NCBI GenBank assembly: GCA_973895155.1
Contig: OZ316899.1
Coordinates: 14,942,001 to 15,006,000 of the forward strand
Source of the DNA: Marsupella aquatica
Taxonomy: Eukaryota > Marchantiophyta
Reading direction: 5' to 3'
DNA length: 64,000 nucleotides
Part shown: positions 44,857 to 55,627 of the stretch, piece by piece
Layout: every line of letters starts with the position of its first letter
How positions within the stretch are numbered: position 1 is the first letter of the stretch
Made by a program: the position numbers and the translations under genes
The notes under the pieces: model-generated
What the model saw: only the letters and a program-made list of their open reading frames with translations
What the model was told of the DNA's origin: nothing
Database searches by the model: none

Positions 44857-47207
44857 ATGGAGGGGGGCAGGGGATCAGGTGGTGGGGGAGACAAAGGGGG
44901 ATCAGGTGGTGGTGGAGAGCAAGGGGGACCGTCCCAGCCATACAATGAAGTTATGAGGGACATTTTTGTGGCCAAGGCAGGGCTGAGTGTGGAGGACGCA
45001 GAGAGAGTAGTCCCACTCCTCCAAACGCTGATTGATGCCTCTCGGCGTGAGGCAGAGAAGACTACTGCTGCAAGCATTGCAAGTGAGAAGGAGGCAAAGA
45101 AGAGGAAGAAAGAGGCAAAGAGAGGCAAGGGGGATGCAGAGGAGACACTGTCTCCAAGAAAGCGAGAGAAAAAGCTTCGAAAAGAAGCTAGGGCAGTTGA
45201 GAAGGTGTGATTGGAGGAGCAGAGGTGAAAGGAGGCAGAGAGAGCTCTCAGGCCTGAGCTAGCTCTCCATTCGGGTGGTGGTCCATTGCCTAAGAGCTAC
45301 CATCTATTCCGAAGCCAATTCAAGCAGGTGCTGAGGGCCAATTTGGGGCCACTAGATTACTGGGGCAAGAAGAAGGAGGAAGAGAGATTGAGAATCAGAG
45401 AGCAGGTGAAGGAACGGTTCAGGAACGGGGCCTACATTGATGACAGGTTCCTAAACAAACGAATTTCAGCATCACTCTCAGACATGCGCAATCATCAGCG
45501 AGAGAAATTCAGAAAGTACCTTGGAGATATGGCAGTGGATGCAGAGGTGATAAGGGAGGAGGGTTGTCCAGACAATGTTTCCCCGGATGAGTGGGCGGCT
45601 TGGCTTGAGGAGGAACTCTCAATCCGTGCCTGGCTGAAAAGAAGACATTGGGACAACGAAATTAGGCTGGCAGAGGAGAAGCGAAAGGCTGGGGAGAATG
45701 TTGATATCCTCCCCCTTCAACAGAACCTGCAACAATGGGCAGCTCAGGCAGCAAGACTCCCCAAACCACCAAGGCACATCATAGCAGCATTGGAGAGAGT
45801 GCAGGGGAGGCCAACCATCACTCACCGGATGGGGCAAGGCGGCTCCAATCGATTGAAGGCTGAGTTTGTAAGTGCCCTCCCTCTCCTCCCCACCTCGACT
45901 CCCTGATCACCTGACTCCTCGCATGAAGAATGAGTTGTTTGTGCCTTATGTCTTTTGTTTAAACCCTTTGCAAAACTCATTTTTGCTCTCGGGCCTGTTC
46001 TTTCCGATACTCATCCGATAGGTTTTGCATTGGAAGCAGCATCGGACACCGTGTCATGCCATTTTTCTTGTTATGCATCCAATAGACGTCCGATGCAGGA
46101 TGTATCGGACTTTGCATCGGACCCCTCGGCAAAACATTTAAATTTTTGAATGAACGTACTTAACGTTAATTTTTTACTAGGGTAGAGTAAAGTTAGGGTG
46201 AACTATGGTTTAAGGTTACATTAGGGCTATGTAGGGTGGCTTGGTTTAGGGTAGGGCACGCTAATACTAGATTTGATATTAACCTGGCCTCTATGGTTTG
46301 GATCTTTAAATTTCAGGAGCGGGAGTATGGTCGCCCTATTGCGCCGTTGGAGAGGAATTTGGCAAAGACGGATGGACCCCGCACTCTAAAGCGCCACCTT
46401 GAGGATGAGTTGGGAGAGGTAAGTGTTCACCCTAGGGTGATATAATGTTTAAGGTTGTCATGAATTTGTTAGAGTTATGGTCGGGACCATTCATTCTAAC
46501 TGCAATTAAACCCTATTGCACAGGATGAGGAGGGGCCTGGGTCGGAGGAGTTGGACTCAGATTCTGAGCAGGATGTTGAGGTAGGGTTGGGGAGGGTGCC
46601 CACAGTCACCCCTACTCCTTAGGTCCGAGGTGTTGTTGCCCCATCTGGTGCCGTTGCCCCATCAGCAGGGAGGGGTGGGTCACATGCTGCTGATGGTGTG
46701 GGCTCCCATCGCTCTGGAGCATCACGGGGTGCGGGGCCCAGGCAATTAGGGGGTAGTAGAGGTGATGGCATGGGACGAGGCAATTACGTAGGAGTATCTG
46801 GTGCAGGCGGCCCTTCCCGATGAGGTAGTGGCGACGTGCCGGATGGTGGATCTAGAGGGCGCGCACCATCTCGTGAGTCTGGTGGGAGTACAACACGACA
46901 TGGGCCACCCACAGGATCTGTCGGTGCACCATCCCATCACTCTAGCAGGTCTGCAGGAGGAGCTAAGGCGTCCTTTCACTCTACCATGTCGGGGGTTGGT
47001 GGGACATCTACCTTGCCTGACCACCCTAGCGGTGCATCTAGTGGGTCAGGGTCTAGGCCTGCATCAGGCCAACCCATGCCATCTGGTGAGCAGGTGGCTG
47101 CCACGGTTGTGGGCAGCCAGAGGGAGGAGGGCTCTCATGATGCTAGACCTGTACCCACCCTTTGTTCTCGCCCAAAGAAGAAGAAGGGACGCAACACACC
47201 TTTTTAG
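44857..47207 (+). pseudogene. tnpA-like: TNPA-like / Transposase_24-like DNA-binding protein, three exons
   Basis: Predicted exons: 44857-45867, 46317-46418, 46524-47207; lengths 1011, 102 and 684 are all multiples of three, with introns bounded by GTAAGT...TTTCAG and GTAAGT...TGCACAG. Exon 1: Gly/Glu-rich start, coiled basic region (KKRKKEAKRGKG), then a globular part ending ITHRMGQGGSNRLKAEF, which resembles plant Transposase_24. Exon 3: acidic start, Ser/Gly-rich middle and a basic end (RPKKKKGRNTPF). In-frame stops at 45208, 45226, 46620 and 46821 fit CGA-to-TGA or CAG-to-TAG changes. The protein probably binds the ATCGGA repeats and assists transposition. A truncated copy is at 62947-63948. 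Confidence 0.68.
45998..46130. repeat. ATCGGA/TCCGAT array within intron 1
   Basis: About seven copies of TCCGAT or ATCGGA in both orientations (for example TCCGATACTCATCCGATAGG), ending CATCGGACCCCTCG. The end of this block recurs at 62720-62750 before the second TNPA-like copy, so it travels with the gene. Confidence 0.75.
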
Positions 47208-47562
47208 AGGTTAGTTGCATTTAGGTGGCCGGGTATCTAGTGCTAGACAGCTTTGATTAGACACTCACTAGGAGGTACCTTGTATATAGCTCAGTGTGTC
47301 TCTAGTCAAAGCTCTCTTTACATCTTCTATCGTGCCATCACGACCAGGATGGGTCTACCTAGTAGGCCTAATCCATTTTGTACATATTGGGGTGATCCCC
47401 TTTTTGAATATGATATTTTGACCTCGTGTTTATAGCATTATCTTTGGTTCCTAATTGGTGTATGTCACCTTCAACCCTAAACCAATACCCAAACCCCCAA
47501 AAAACCACCCATGAAACCCTGTATTCCACCCCCAGAACATTTGATAATCCGTTGCAAGTCTG

Positions 47563-47960
47563 TTACCATCCGTATCGGTAATATAGCAGTGTCCGATGCT
47601 GTTGCCTTTGAACTTTCCCATCCCCAACGCATTGGACCCTCCTTCAAGGTTCCCATCTTAAACATATCGGATAGTCCGATACAAAAACTAACGCACTTTC
47701 TGTTATTATAAATAATGCAATGTCCGATAAAAATTACTTCGCAAATTGCCATATCAAATATATCGGACATCCCGATCTAAATAGTATCGGACATAGGAAA
47801 TCGTTGTGTGCCGTCGTGTGTTAGTTATCCGATTCATTTTACATCGGACATAAAATATCCGTAACACGTTACAACGGAACATCCGTTGTCCAAAATATCG
47901 GAAAGTCCGATGGAAGTCCAATGGTCGATATGCGATGGTTTACGCATCACAAAGTGCGTT
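47563..47960. repeat. ATCGGA/TCCGAT subterminal array at the right end of CACTA-2
   Basis: More than ten copies of ATCGGA/TCCGAT, often as adjacent inverted pairs (ATCGGATAGTCCGAT; ATCGGAAAGTCCGAT), within about 100 bp of the CACTA terminus at 48055. Density and position match the subterminal binding repeats of En/Spm-type elements. Confidence 0.75.
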
Positions 47961-48055
47961 GGGAATTGCATCGAATGATAGAAATTTCTGCGTCAATTTT
48001 CCTGAAGGGATCTGATGTAAATCCTATCGAATAAAGGCCCGAAAATGTACTAGTG

Positions 48056-48792
48056 CATCGGCACTTGATGCCATCTTACGGGCAATAGACCGTGTATTTG
48101 ATAGGGTGAGGATGGCACGGGTGCACCCTATTGAGAGGGAAGTAGTGGTCAGTACTAGACCACGGTCGTTGGAGTCTCGTCCGCCTAGGATGAGGCCACC
48201 CCGTTGCCCTTTTCTTGATGCATCTAGTGCCCGGGAACCGAGAGAGTTACGTGGGAGAGCCTTGGACATCATAAAGGACTCATTCCCTACCCAATTTGGG
48301 CTCCCATTGGACCTTCCAATTAGGGAGCCTATCATAGTCTAGGGTCGCCCTTGGGTCCTCCTTCCCTCCACATTGGGCCCTCACGTAGGATTAGGATTAT
48401 TTGCACTTGTAGATATTGTCGTCCCTGATGGTTGTGAGCCCGAGGACTTGCCTCAGCTCTTTCCATTCTATGGGCCAAAGTATTTTGCACAACAATGTCG
48501 CATCTTGTCTCGACAATGTCTGACCTTTGGTCGATATGGCATGTCTGTCAAGCTAGACCCTAGGTATGCTCAGATGGATGGTTATCCACCTTGCATTGGA
48601 AACTTGGCAGGTTACATCAATAGCACTGTGGGTTGTCGGCGTTTAGGTTTTAGGCCAAACGCTGAGTGGCACGAGTCCCATGACCAGACCCACCCTCGTT
48701 TGCCACAGGCTTGTACTCATTACATCTTGACCCATGCTAGCCGCACCATTCAAGCAGGGGAAGAGATTTTTGTAGATTATGATTGGCATTGA
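48056..48792 (+). pseudogene. SET-domain protein next to the CACTA genes
   Basis: One frame is open from before 48056 to 48792 except for a TAG at 48340-48342. After a basic Arg/Pro-rich region, the SET fold is marked by GPHVGLGLFALVDI (the GxGLFA motif), GNLAGYINST ... RPNAEW (the NHSCxPN region, with the His lost) and TIQAGEEIFVDYDWH (GEE-DY motif). SET proteins methylate lysines, usually on histones. It begins immediately beyond the CACTA-2 terminus and points toward the TNPD gene at 53958. The altered NHS motif and the stop make activity doubtful. A diverged host copy or a transposon cargo gene are both possible. Confidence 0.7.
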
Positions 48793-48944
48793 GGATGGAC
48801 ATGATATATTCAGAATATATGGACCCATTGTTGCATATTGCATTAAATCATATTGTATTATTTGTTTGATTATAATGTTGTATTAAATAATAATTTTAAC
48901 AATTGTAGGATGGTGCATACATTACCCCTACACCTCACCCATCC

Positions 48945-49259
48945 ATGATGACGATGTCAGCGCATGACTTTCACCTACGTGCCACTCTGCACTTTTTTGA
49001 TGAGGAAGATGTTGAGGGGGATAGTGACCATGAGGAGTACCATGATGCATATGATGGAGACTTTGATGAGGACGATGGAGATGAGGGGGATGCACCCATT
49101 CTTGAAGAGGAAGCTTTTGCCCACCTTGTGGACGTTCACTTTGGACCACATGCACCTCAGGGCGAGAGGCCTACCATGGAAGTAGACCAGGAAGATTGGG
49201 ACCAGTTGGAAATGGAAGCCAGAACTCCACTCTTCCTGGATTCTCCATCATCACGGTAA
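48945..49259 (+). CDS. Acidic protein downstream of SET
   Basis: A 104-codon frame, very rich in Asp and Glu (DEEDVEGDSDHEEYHDAYDG), ending at a GTAAGT donor at 49257. It may be an exon of the SET gene or the N-terminal exon of the CACTA TNPD gene, whose family often has acidic N-termini. No domain recognised. Confidence 0.45.
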   Translation: MMTMSAHDFHLRATLHFFDEEDVEGDSDHEEYHDAYDGDFDEDDGDEGDAPILEEEAFAHLVDVHFGPHAPQGERPTMEVDQEDWDQLEMEARTPLFLDSPSSR

Positions 49260-49579
49260 GTCTCATGATTGAATAGTATACACATGAAGTTGAGGGTATG
49301 CCCCAACCCAACTAGCTAGTGAATGTGTCGACCATTACTTACCACACCCAATATCATACCTCAAACTAATTGCATACAATTCCCTGGTTTCACAAATGCA
49401 GGTTGGGTGCCACTTTGTTGATGATATTGAATTTGCAGGGAGTTTTCAACACTTCAGACGTCCGTACAGATGTGTCACATTGTCAGCCTAGGCCTTAACC
49501 CGGGCTTTGGCTTAGACAGGCACATCCTTCATAAATATGAGGGTTCAGGCAGGGAGGGACGCACAGAATGCTCCTAACT

Positions 49580-49926
49580 GGTCAATTGCAAGATTGAGGG
49601 GGGCAAAAGGATGCAAAAAGGATTAGCTCAAAAAGGAGAGAAAAATGACTCAAAGATCATAAAGATTTAGTTGAACACCACTTCCATAAAGGTTTGACAC
49701 ACTTCCAAAATTGTTGTGCACACTTCCAAGAAGATTGGGACTTCCTAAAAGCCTGGACACACTTCCAAAGACTTGGCATGCAAGATCTCACCATCCAATC
49801 TCAACAAACTAATCCTAGCCATTTGGTGTAACACCTTGTCCACCCCTTGTAAATTGGGAAGGACTAGAATCCTTTTGGTGGAGAAATTGGATATCCTTTT
49901 TGCCCCCCTCAAGCTTGCAATTGACC
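49580..49926. mobile_element. MITE copy 2 (347 bp), inverted repeats GGTCAATTGCAAG
   Basis: Same family as 12768-13156: termini GGTCAATTGCAAG...CTTGCAATTGACC, flanked on both sides by AACT. The interior shares TTAGCTCAAAAAGGAGAG, AAGATTTAGTTGA and the CACACTTCCAAA repeats. Both copies have 4-bp flanking duplications. Confidence 0.88.
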
Positions 49927-50000
49927 AACTCACGTAAACTAGCGCTAAGTGCGCTTACTGTTATGTACAGACACCTCCTAGGTATAGTTTGTGTTCCGCC

Positions 50001-50700
50001 GCCGGAACGTACCTTAGTCAACACGGGGTTGACTCCGGCTCAGGGACTTCTAAGCCTTCGTGTTACCACCTTCAATCTGGATCCATTAGTACAAGGGCTC
50101 AACCCGGGCTCGCAACCCCGTACCCATATCCGGCACCCTGTGCACGGTTGGCATCACGTGTTCGGCCCGGCGTTGATACTTGCACACGAGACTCATACAT
50201 GCATTCATACATAACAGAAATCTTGATTTACACAAAGGAATTAAGGAGAAAGGATTTCATTCATTTATGATCATACACTTTACGATTGGTTGACTCGACA
50301 CCTCGTGAACAAACGGGCCCAAGGCCGAGGAGTATACACTACAACGGAGCCCGGCTCCGCACTCGCCCAGCGAGCTTAGTCGTATACCCTCCCCTTGGCA
50401 CTCCGGTACTTCACCGAGTTTGGGACTCCCCATGCGTACTGCAAATGGCCAACCTCTGAGTCTAAAATCCCCCTCCCCTTGCCTCTATTGGGGGGCCGCT
50501 AAACACTAAGGGCTGAGGACTGGCCTGGCCTCGTGCCCGAATCTATGCTAACTTATATCCTTGCTAAGCTGGTGCCTGCTTTTCCTATTAGTCTAACCTA
50601 TTCTACACAGGCTGGCTAATGTGTTAGCGCCGCTATCTTCTGGCCGGCACTTGTCCTACCAGCCTATTTTAGCTACTCCTAAGTCTATTCTAAGCCTAAC
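50001..50700 (-). other. 3' non-coding region of the family-4 element
   Basis: No coding frame. GC-rich non-coding sequence downstream, in minus-strand terms, of the coiled-coil gene, in the position of a 3' LTR. Not verified as a repeat. Confidence 0.35.
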
Positions 50701-51184
50701 CCTCCGCTAATGTCTGGTGCGCTTGCCAAAGCCGTCCGAGTGGGAGCGGCCATCCCGCTGCCTACGGAGTCTATCGTTGTCCGCCTTGAGGAGCTGGACT
50801 TGGCCCAGCAGAGATTCTTTTTCTCGCTTCGCCGTCTCCTCAGCTGCCTCCTGGCATGCCTCTTCCAGTTGCTGGGCGTTGCTCGTCAGCTTGTCCACCA
50901 TTTGGGTCTGTTTCTTGGCTTTGGCTTGAATCCGTGCCACTTCGGCCTCCGCTAATGTCTGGTGCGCTTGCCAGAGCCGTCCAAGTGGGAGCGGCCATCC
51001 CGCTGCCTACGGAGTCTGTTGTTGCCCGCCTTGAGGAGCTGGACTTGGTCCAGCAGAGATTCGTTTTCTCGCTTTGCCGCGTCCGTCTCCTCAGCTGCCT
51101 CTTCCAACTGCTAGGTGTTGCTCGTCAGCTTGTCCACAACCTGAGTCTGTTTCTTGGCTTAGGTTTGAATCCGTGCCACTTCGG
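50701..51184. repeat. About 240-bp tandem duplication in the coiled-coil gene
   Basis: 50701-50945 (245 bp) and 50946-51184 (239 bp) are tandem copies starting CCTCCGCTAATGTCTGG and ending CACTTCGG, with several substitutions and small indels. They add coiled-coil sequence to the protein end and introduce frame differences. Confidence 0.85.
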
Positions 51185-53376
51185 CCTGCAGGGTGGCAAT
51201 CTCCGCAGTATCACGCTGGGCCCGCTCTTCGGCCTCCTCTAGGTCTTTCTGCCAGATGACAGTTTGGTTCTTCAAACTGTCAACCTGGGTCCAGAGCCGT
51301 GCAATCTCGGCCTCCTTCCCAGCTAAGGTGGTAAGGGCATGCGCATTTGCTAACAACTCATCGGCGGCTGCAACCTTGGGTCGTAGTTGCAGAAGCTCAG
51401 CCTCTTGAGCCGCAACTTCATCCTTTAGGTACACGGACTCAACCCGGTACCGCTCTATCCGCTGAAGGGCCTCCGATTGAGCCCGACCTGCCTTTACTGC
51501 GGTAACCAACTCCTGATTGAAGAAGTAGGCTACCTTCCGAGCCATGAACTCCTCGGTATCCTGGGCTATCTGTTGGGAGAAATCTCCCAAAAGCCCATTT
51601 AGAAATGTACCCGGTACAAAGAGTTCCGGGTGGTCCAGGTTATGCCCGTCTGGAGTTGGGCACGGGCAGACGTTAACTCGCATGGGAGCCGGGGTAGTGA
51701 CATCCAGCCCTGGGGATGTAGTGTTGGAAGGGGCTGGAGTGTCCTCCTCCACCATCGGGCTGTCCTCTAGAATAGCCACTGGTAGGTCTTCTGGACCCTT
51801 GGGCAAGGCCTCCACCGCCCCGACTTCTACACCAGGCCCAGCCTGGTTGATCGCGTCTAAGGTTGCAATCACTGCCTCTTCCGGTACTTCTTTGGCCACG
51901 GCTACCGCTACCTATGGAGGTTGGATGGGTGAGGCTTGCGTCGCCACCAGACTTTGGGCCTTGGGTTGAGGCCGTCTCTCCAAGGTCGGGAAGATCCACT
52001 TAGTCTTGACCAACTTAGTTACGTTGACCCGGGGAAGGGTTTGTCGATCAAACCGGGCGTACCACTCGAGAATGATCTCAATGTGGCTCGCAAAATATGC
52101 CTTCCCGCCGATGTATAGCGACTTCCTTCGCCGCTCCATCTCTTCATGGAACTTCTTAGCGAAGTACAAAGCCCACTTCCTAGGTCGATAGTTCTCGACC
52201 TGGATAACCTGGGCAGCGGAGATCTTGCCCAGGGTTCTATCATGTGGAGGGCGTACCTCTGGAACTCCAGCCGCTCAGTTATCTCGGGGATGAGGCAGGT
52301 CCTCATCACGAACCCATTGTCCACTGACCCCTCGGAGGGAAAACTTGAGGATTGGTACTTGGCTCCCTTGCCCCCAGGAGCCCATGATTCAACTCGGTGA
52401 TCGCCCTTGGGTAGCCCAAAGATCATCCTGAGCCGCTCCTCTGTGAGGGACATATTCCTCCCCCGCAGCCGAGTATACTGACGGACGTTGTCATAATTCT
52501 TGATAAACTCCATCATGTCCTCCCCGTAGTATTTGCAAGTGTTCCAGGGGAGAGAGGCGAGGTGCTTGAACCCCTGAGTCTTCAAGTACACCGCATGTTT
52601 GGGGTGGAGGATGTTCTTATGCACGTTTTCCCCCATGCGGTGTATTTTACCTTGGCCGCGGCTACCGTGGCCATGGGTAGCCCGGATACATCTGCGGGTT
52701 CCTTCCTCTTCTTTCCCCGAGACTGCTCCTGTGATGGCTCGGGGAGGGTGACACCTCCCCATCCTCCCGATCGGGTATGGGTAGTGCCACCGCCGTTAGT
52801 ATTGGGGCTGGGGAGGCTACGGTCACCGTGTTATCCGCTGGAGCCGCTACTCGGGTCCGGGCCTGGGGAAGGGGCGATGTAGTGCCGGCTCCCTGGGTGC
52901 TTGCTCCTCTAGGCCGTCTAAGCAGGGGTAAGGTATTGTCTTCGTCCTTGCTGAGGTCCACAGCGTTGACGACGGAGCGTACTTGTACTGGTGGGGCGAC
53001 CAGCGGTGGGGATCGGCTAGGTTGAGGTTGAGGTTGAGGCTGAGGCTGAGACTGAGCCTGAGCTTGGACTGGTGCGGGTACGGGCATGGCTGGGCTGGCA
53101 CCGGTGGTCGATGGTGTAGTTGCCATGAAATTCTGTAGGTGCTAGTAGACGCCCTTGTAGATCGGGTAGCGCTGGACTTGCTATTGATGATGTCCCGGAC
53201 CCGAGCGGGGATGTGGTCAAAGTGGTGCCGCTGTAAGTTGATCGTGCCCGGGATATTGAAGACCTCGTCCGGGAGCCAAAGCAATGCCTCCCAGAAGCCG
53301 ATATATTTGCCTTCTTTGAAGAAGTACCCTGATATTTCTTCGGGTCGGTAAAGCTCGCTCTGGGACGGGTAATCAA
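50707..53376 (-). pseudogene. Gag-like coiled-coil protein (family 4)
   Basis: Minus-strand pieces in order: LLWLPDEVFNIPGTINLQ near 53284; a Gln/Pro-rich start (MATTPSTTGASPAMPVPAPV) at 53126; the globular block HPKHAVYLKTQGFKHLASLP ... RNMSLTEERLRMIFGLPKGD at about 52640-52390; then a frame from 51899 that runs from an acidic linker into a long coiled coil (DEVAAQEAELLQLRPKVAAA), ending 51159; and a further coiled-coil segment to 50707. Frameshifts occur near 52190 and 51910. The FGLP block parallels KVIAEVFGLP in family 1. Confidence 0.6.
53029..53062 (-). repeat. Hexanucleotide repeat GGTTGA/GGCTGA
   Basis: About seven imperfect 6-bp units on the plus strand (GGTTGAGGTTGAGGTTGAGG). On the minus strand they encode the Gln-Ala/Gln-Pro run of the family-4 protein. 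Confidence 0.8.
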
Positions 53377-53645
53377 AGTTAAGGAGATAGTGATGGCGGC
53401 TTGCTAGGCGGATGGCTCTCTCGTACTCACGTTCGATCTCGTATCATCGCGGGTTGGCGTGTTTCAACGAGTTGGCCAAGTGCCCTCCGATGGACAGGAA
53501 CTGCGTCCAAAATCGTATGGCCGAACTGGAAAGGATCATGTGCAACATTCAGAGGAGATGGAAGGCGACTAAGGATAAGCAAGAGAACTAGGGTCAAAGC
53601 TGGCGCGTGGACTGAAGAACTGGTGCACTGCAAAGGATCGGCCCC

Positions 53646-53653
53646 TTTTTATA
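53646..53653 (-). promoter_or_regulatory. TATA box of the family-4 element
   Basis: Minus strand reads GGGTATAAAAAGGGG. It lies about 270 bp upstream of the first coding-like segment at 53376 and is well formed for a plant RNA polymerase II promoter. Confidence 0.55.
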
Positions 53654-53957
53654 CCCTGAGAGCTTGTCGATTGCCCGTCGCCTCCTCATCGCTTATAGGC
53701 CGAGCCTTTCACACTTGCAGTGTACCGGCCACTCCGCCAGTCCAGGTCAGCGAGTGTCAGTGGCCGCCTTCCAAAGTTTGTTATATGGACCCGAGGGGGA
53801 AAGGGGAGGGCCCATTACACGCTCGCAGTCCAGGCGTGCGAATGGCGACCCGCCGCCAGCCCAAACACAAACACCCTTATTGACTAATGATTTCCTACTC
53901 ATAATGGCTACCTAAATACTGTCGTTATGCTAATAATTATGGCCTAAGATACCTCTA

Positions 53958-55531
53958 TTGCGCGTGCTAAGCGTGGTTAGGCCAAATCATTTATTAGCCA
54001 CCGTACCAACGACGTCACTAGATGCACTATTCCAGCTATTCCACAAAAAACTCTTGCCCCAACCAAACACTCTCCCTAGGTGTGTGAGGGAAGCTAAGAA
54101 GTTGTTAACCTCAATTGGATTGGCTTTAGAGACTATCCACATGTGTCCAAGTGGTTGCATCCTGTACAGAGGGACATACTCTAAGCATATAGAGTGCCCA
54201 GAGGCACAATGTAAGCTTCCATGGTACTGACCGGATACCATCAGCAAAAAGATCCTAGAGAAGGTGATGTCCTCCTCCTCCTGGCGGTGTTACGTTTGAT
54301 AGAACGTTGTTTCAATTATTCAAACGTAGTTTTGCTCATATTCCTCGTCATTTCCGACGTACGCACATGTACGTCCTTTCTAAAGACGTAACTTACGTCT
54401 CCAAATGACCAGTTAGTTTTTTACGTTGTCTATTACATGGTACACATATATTTACGTCGTTTATTAAGATGTAAAATGAAGTAGCCGACATTACTAACAT
54501 CGCTGAGAAACTTTACGTCGCATGTTACGTTGTACGGGTGTATTTACGTCATGTGAGATGACGTTAAATTTGATTTAATGTTGTAGTGATGGTTGTAACA
54601 CTGTTTATGGCAGGTCTTCAAGTATTTCCCGATCACACCCTGACTACAACATCTTTATTGACGGAAACATTTATCAACACTTCAAACATGGCATGCTGAG
54701 AACAAATCTCCACCAGGGATTATGCGGTATCACCACAATAGTCCAGCATGGAAGCACATCAACAGCACTTGGCCGGATTTTTCTAGGGAGCCAAGGAACG
54801 TTTGATTGGGGTTAGCAATAGATGGGGTAAACCCATACAAGCAACGACAGAAGCCTAAGTCCATATGGCCAGTTCTTTTGCTCAATCAAAATATCCCTCC
54901 ATGGTTGGCAATGAAGAAGGATCATGTTCTCCTCCTTGCTATCATTCCGGGTCCTCAGGCCTATAAGAATCCAGACATTTGTTTGGCTCCAGCTTATGAA
55001 GAGTTGCAGAAGCTATGGGAGTTTGGGCAGTGACCACAGATGTGACTCGTACACCGGATAATGGGAGGACATTTAATATGAGAGCAATGATCACCCATTG
55101 CACCACGGATGGTCTAGGTAATTCTCAGTCATAGAAATAATTGAGACATACATTGTGCATGGTTCTATTGCATGTGACAATGGTTTTTGGCCTGAATGTT
55201 TTAAATGTCATTGACAGATATGGGCACAATATCTGGCTTGAAAGTGGCCGGTTATTCAGCTTGCCCTTCATGTGGTCCTGAGTTGCATGGGAGATACTCT
55301 AAGCGTCTACACAAAACCACATATGACGGCAGTAGGGTTCGTTTGCCAATGGATGATATATTGCGACATAACACCACACATTGGGCTGAGACTGAGTTTA
55401 GGCCGTGTCCCAATGGGCCTTCAGCTGAGGGTCAAATTCAAATGGCGGAGAAAGTGGAGGCAAAGTTACTTCAACCTAAGCACTGTGGTGTCAATTGTCG
55501 CTCAGCTTTGTGGGACTTGCCTTATTGGAGG
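53958..55531 (+). pseudogene. tnpD-like: CACTA-3 TNPD transposase (helper region and Transposase_21)
   Basis: First block 53958-54230: LFQLFHKKLLPQPNTLPRCV, then LETIHMCPSGCILYRG with CPEAQC, parallel to CPDGHVLF...CPTC in CACTA-1. After an ACGT-rich interval (probable intron, AG acceptor near 54613) the frame resumes VFKYFPITP, then HHNSPAWKHINSTWPDFSRE, GLAIDGVNPYKQRQKPKSIW, NQNIPPWLAMK, LAIIPGPQAYK, and later YSACPSCGPELHGRYSKRL. The exon ends LPYWR with donor GTAAGT at 55532, the same intron position as CACTA-1. Stops at about 54641 and 54803 fit CGA-to-TGA. It is a different CACTA family from CACTA-1. Confidence 0.85.
54283..54588. repeat. ACGT-rich array in the CACTA-3 transposase intron
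   Basis: About thirteen ACGT cores, mostly TTACGTC, AACGTTG or GACGTAA, in both orientations within 300 bp. The right end, 54588, reads on the minus strand CACTACAACATTAAATC, a CACTA-like start facing left. No matching left end was found. Either a small non-autonomous CACTA element sits in the intron, or these are binding repeats of this family. Confidence 0.6.
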
Positions 55532-55627
55532 GTAAGTAAAATCAGATTGGACCTATTTTAAGTTAGTGACTTGCAGTATTCTATTTATGAGTTTCTCACT
55601 AGCAAAACCTGGTTCTTCATCTTGTAG

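Larger units (their letters stand above)
44575..48055 (+). mobile_element. CACTA-2: TNPA-like gene with ATCGGA arrays
   Basis: It contains a spliced TNPA-like gene flanked and invaded by ATCGGA/TCCGAT arrays (44578-44710, 45998-46130, 47563-47960). The right end at 48055 reads, on the minus strand, CACTAGTACATTTTCGGGCC, a CACTA-type terminus facing into the element. The left terminus is not found. No TNPD gene is inside, so it is either non-autonomous or a part of a larger element that includes 53958-57358. Confidence 0.6.
49931..53960 (-). mobile_element. Coiled-coil element, family 4, minus strand
   Basis: A minus-strand block with a TATA box at its upstream end, a gag-like reading frame series, a tandem duplication and a 3' non-coding region. 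It separates the acidic/SET region from the plus-strand TNPD gene and is probably inserted there. Ends are approximate; I found no LTR pair by eye. GTTCCGCCGCCGGAAC near 50000 resembles ATTCCGCCGCCGGAAT in the family-1 element (about 25237), suggesting a distant relationship. Confidence 0.55.

Noticed and set aside
44826-45128. Minus-strand Ser/Pro-rich frame
   Set aside because: Antisense shadow of exon 1 of the TNPA-like gene, whose spliced model is supported by two copies.
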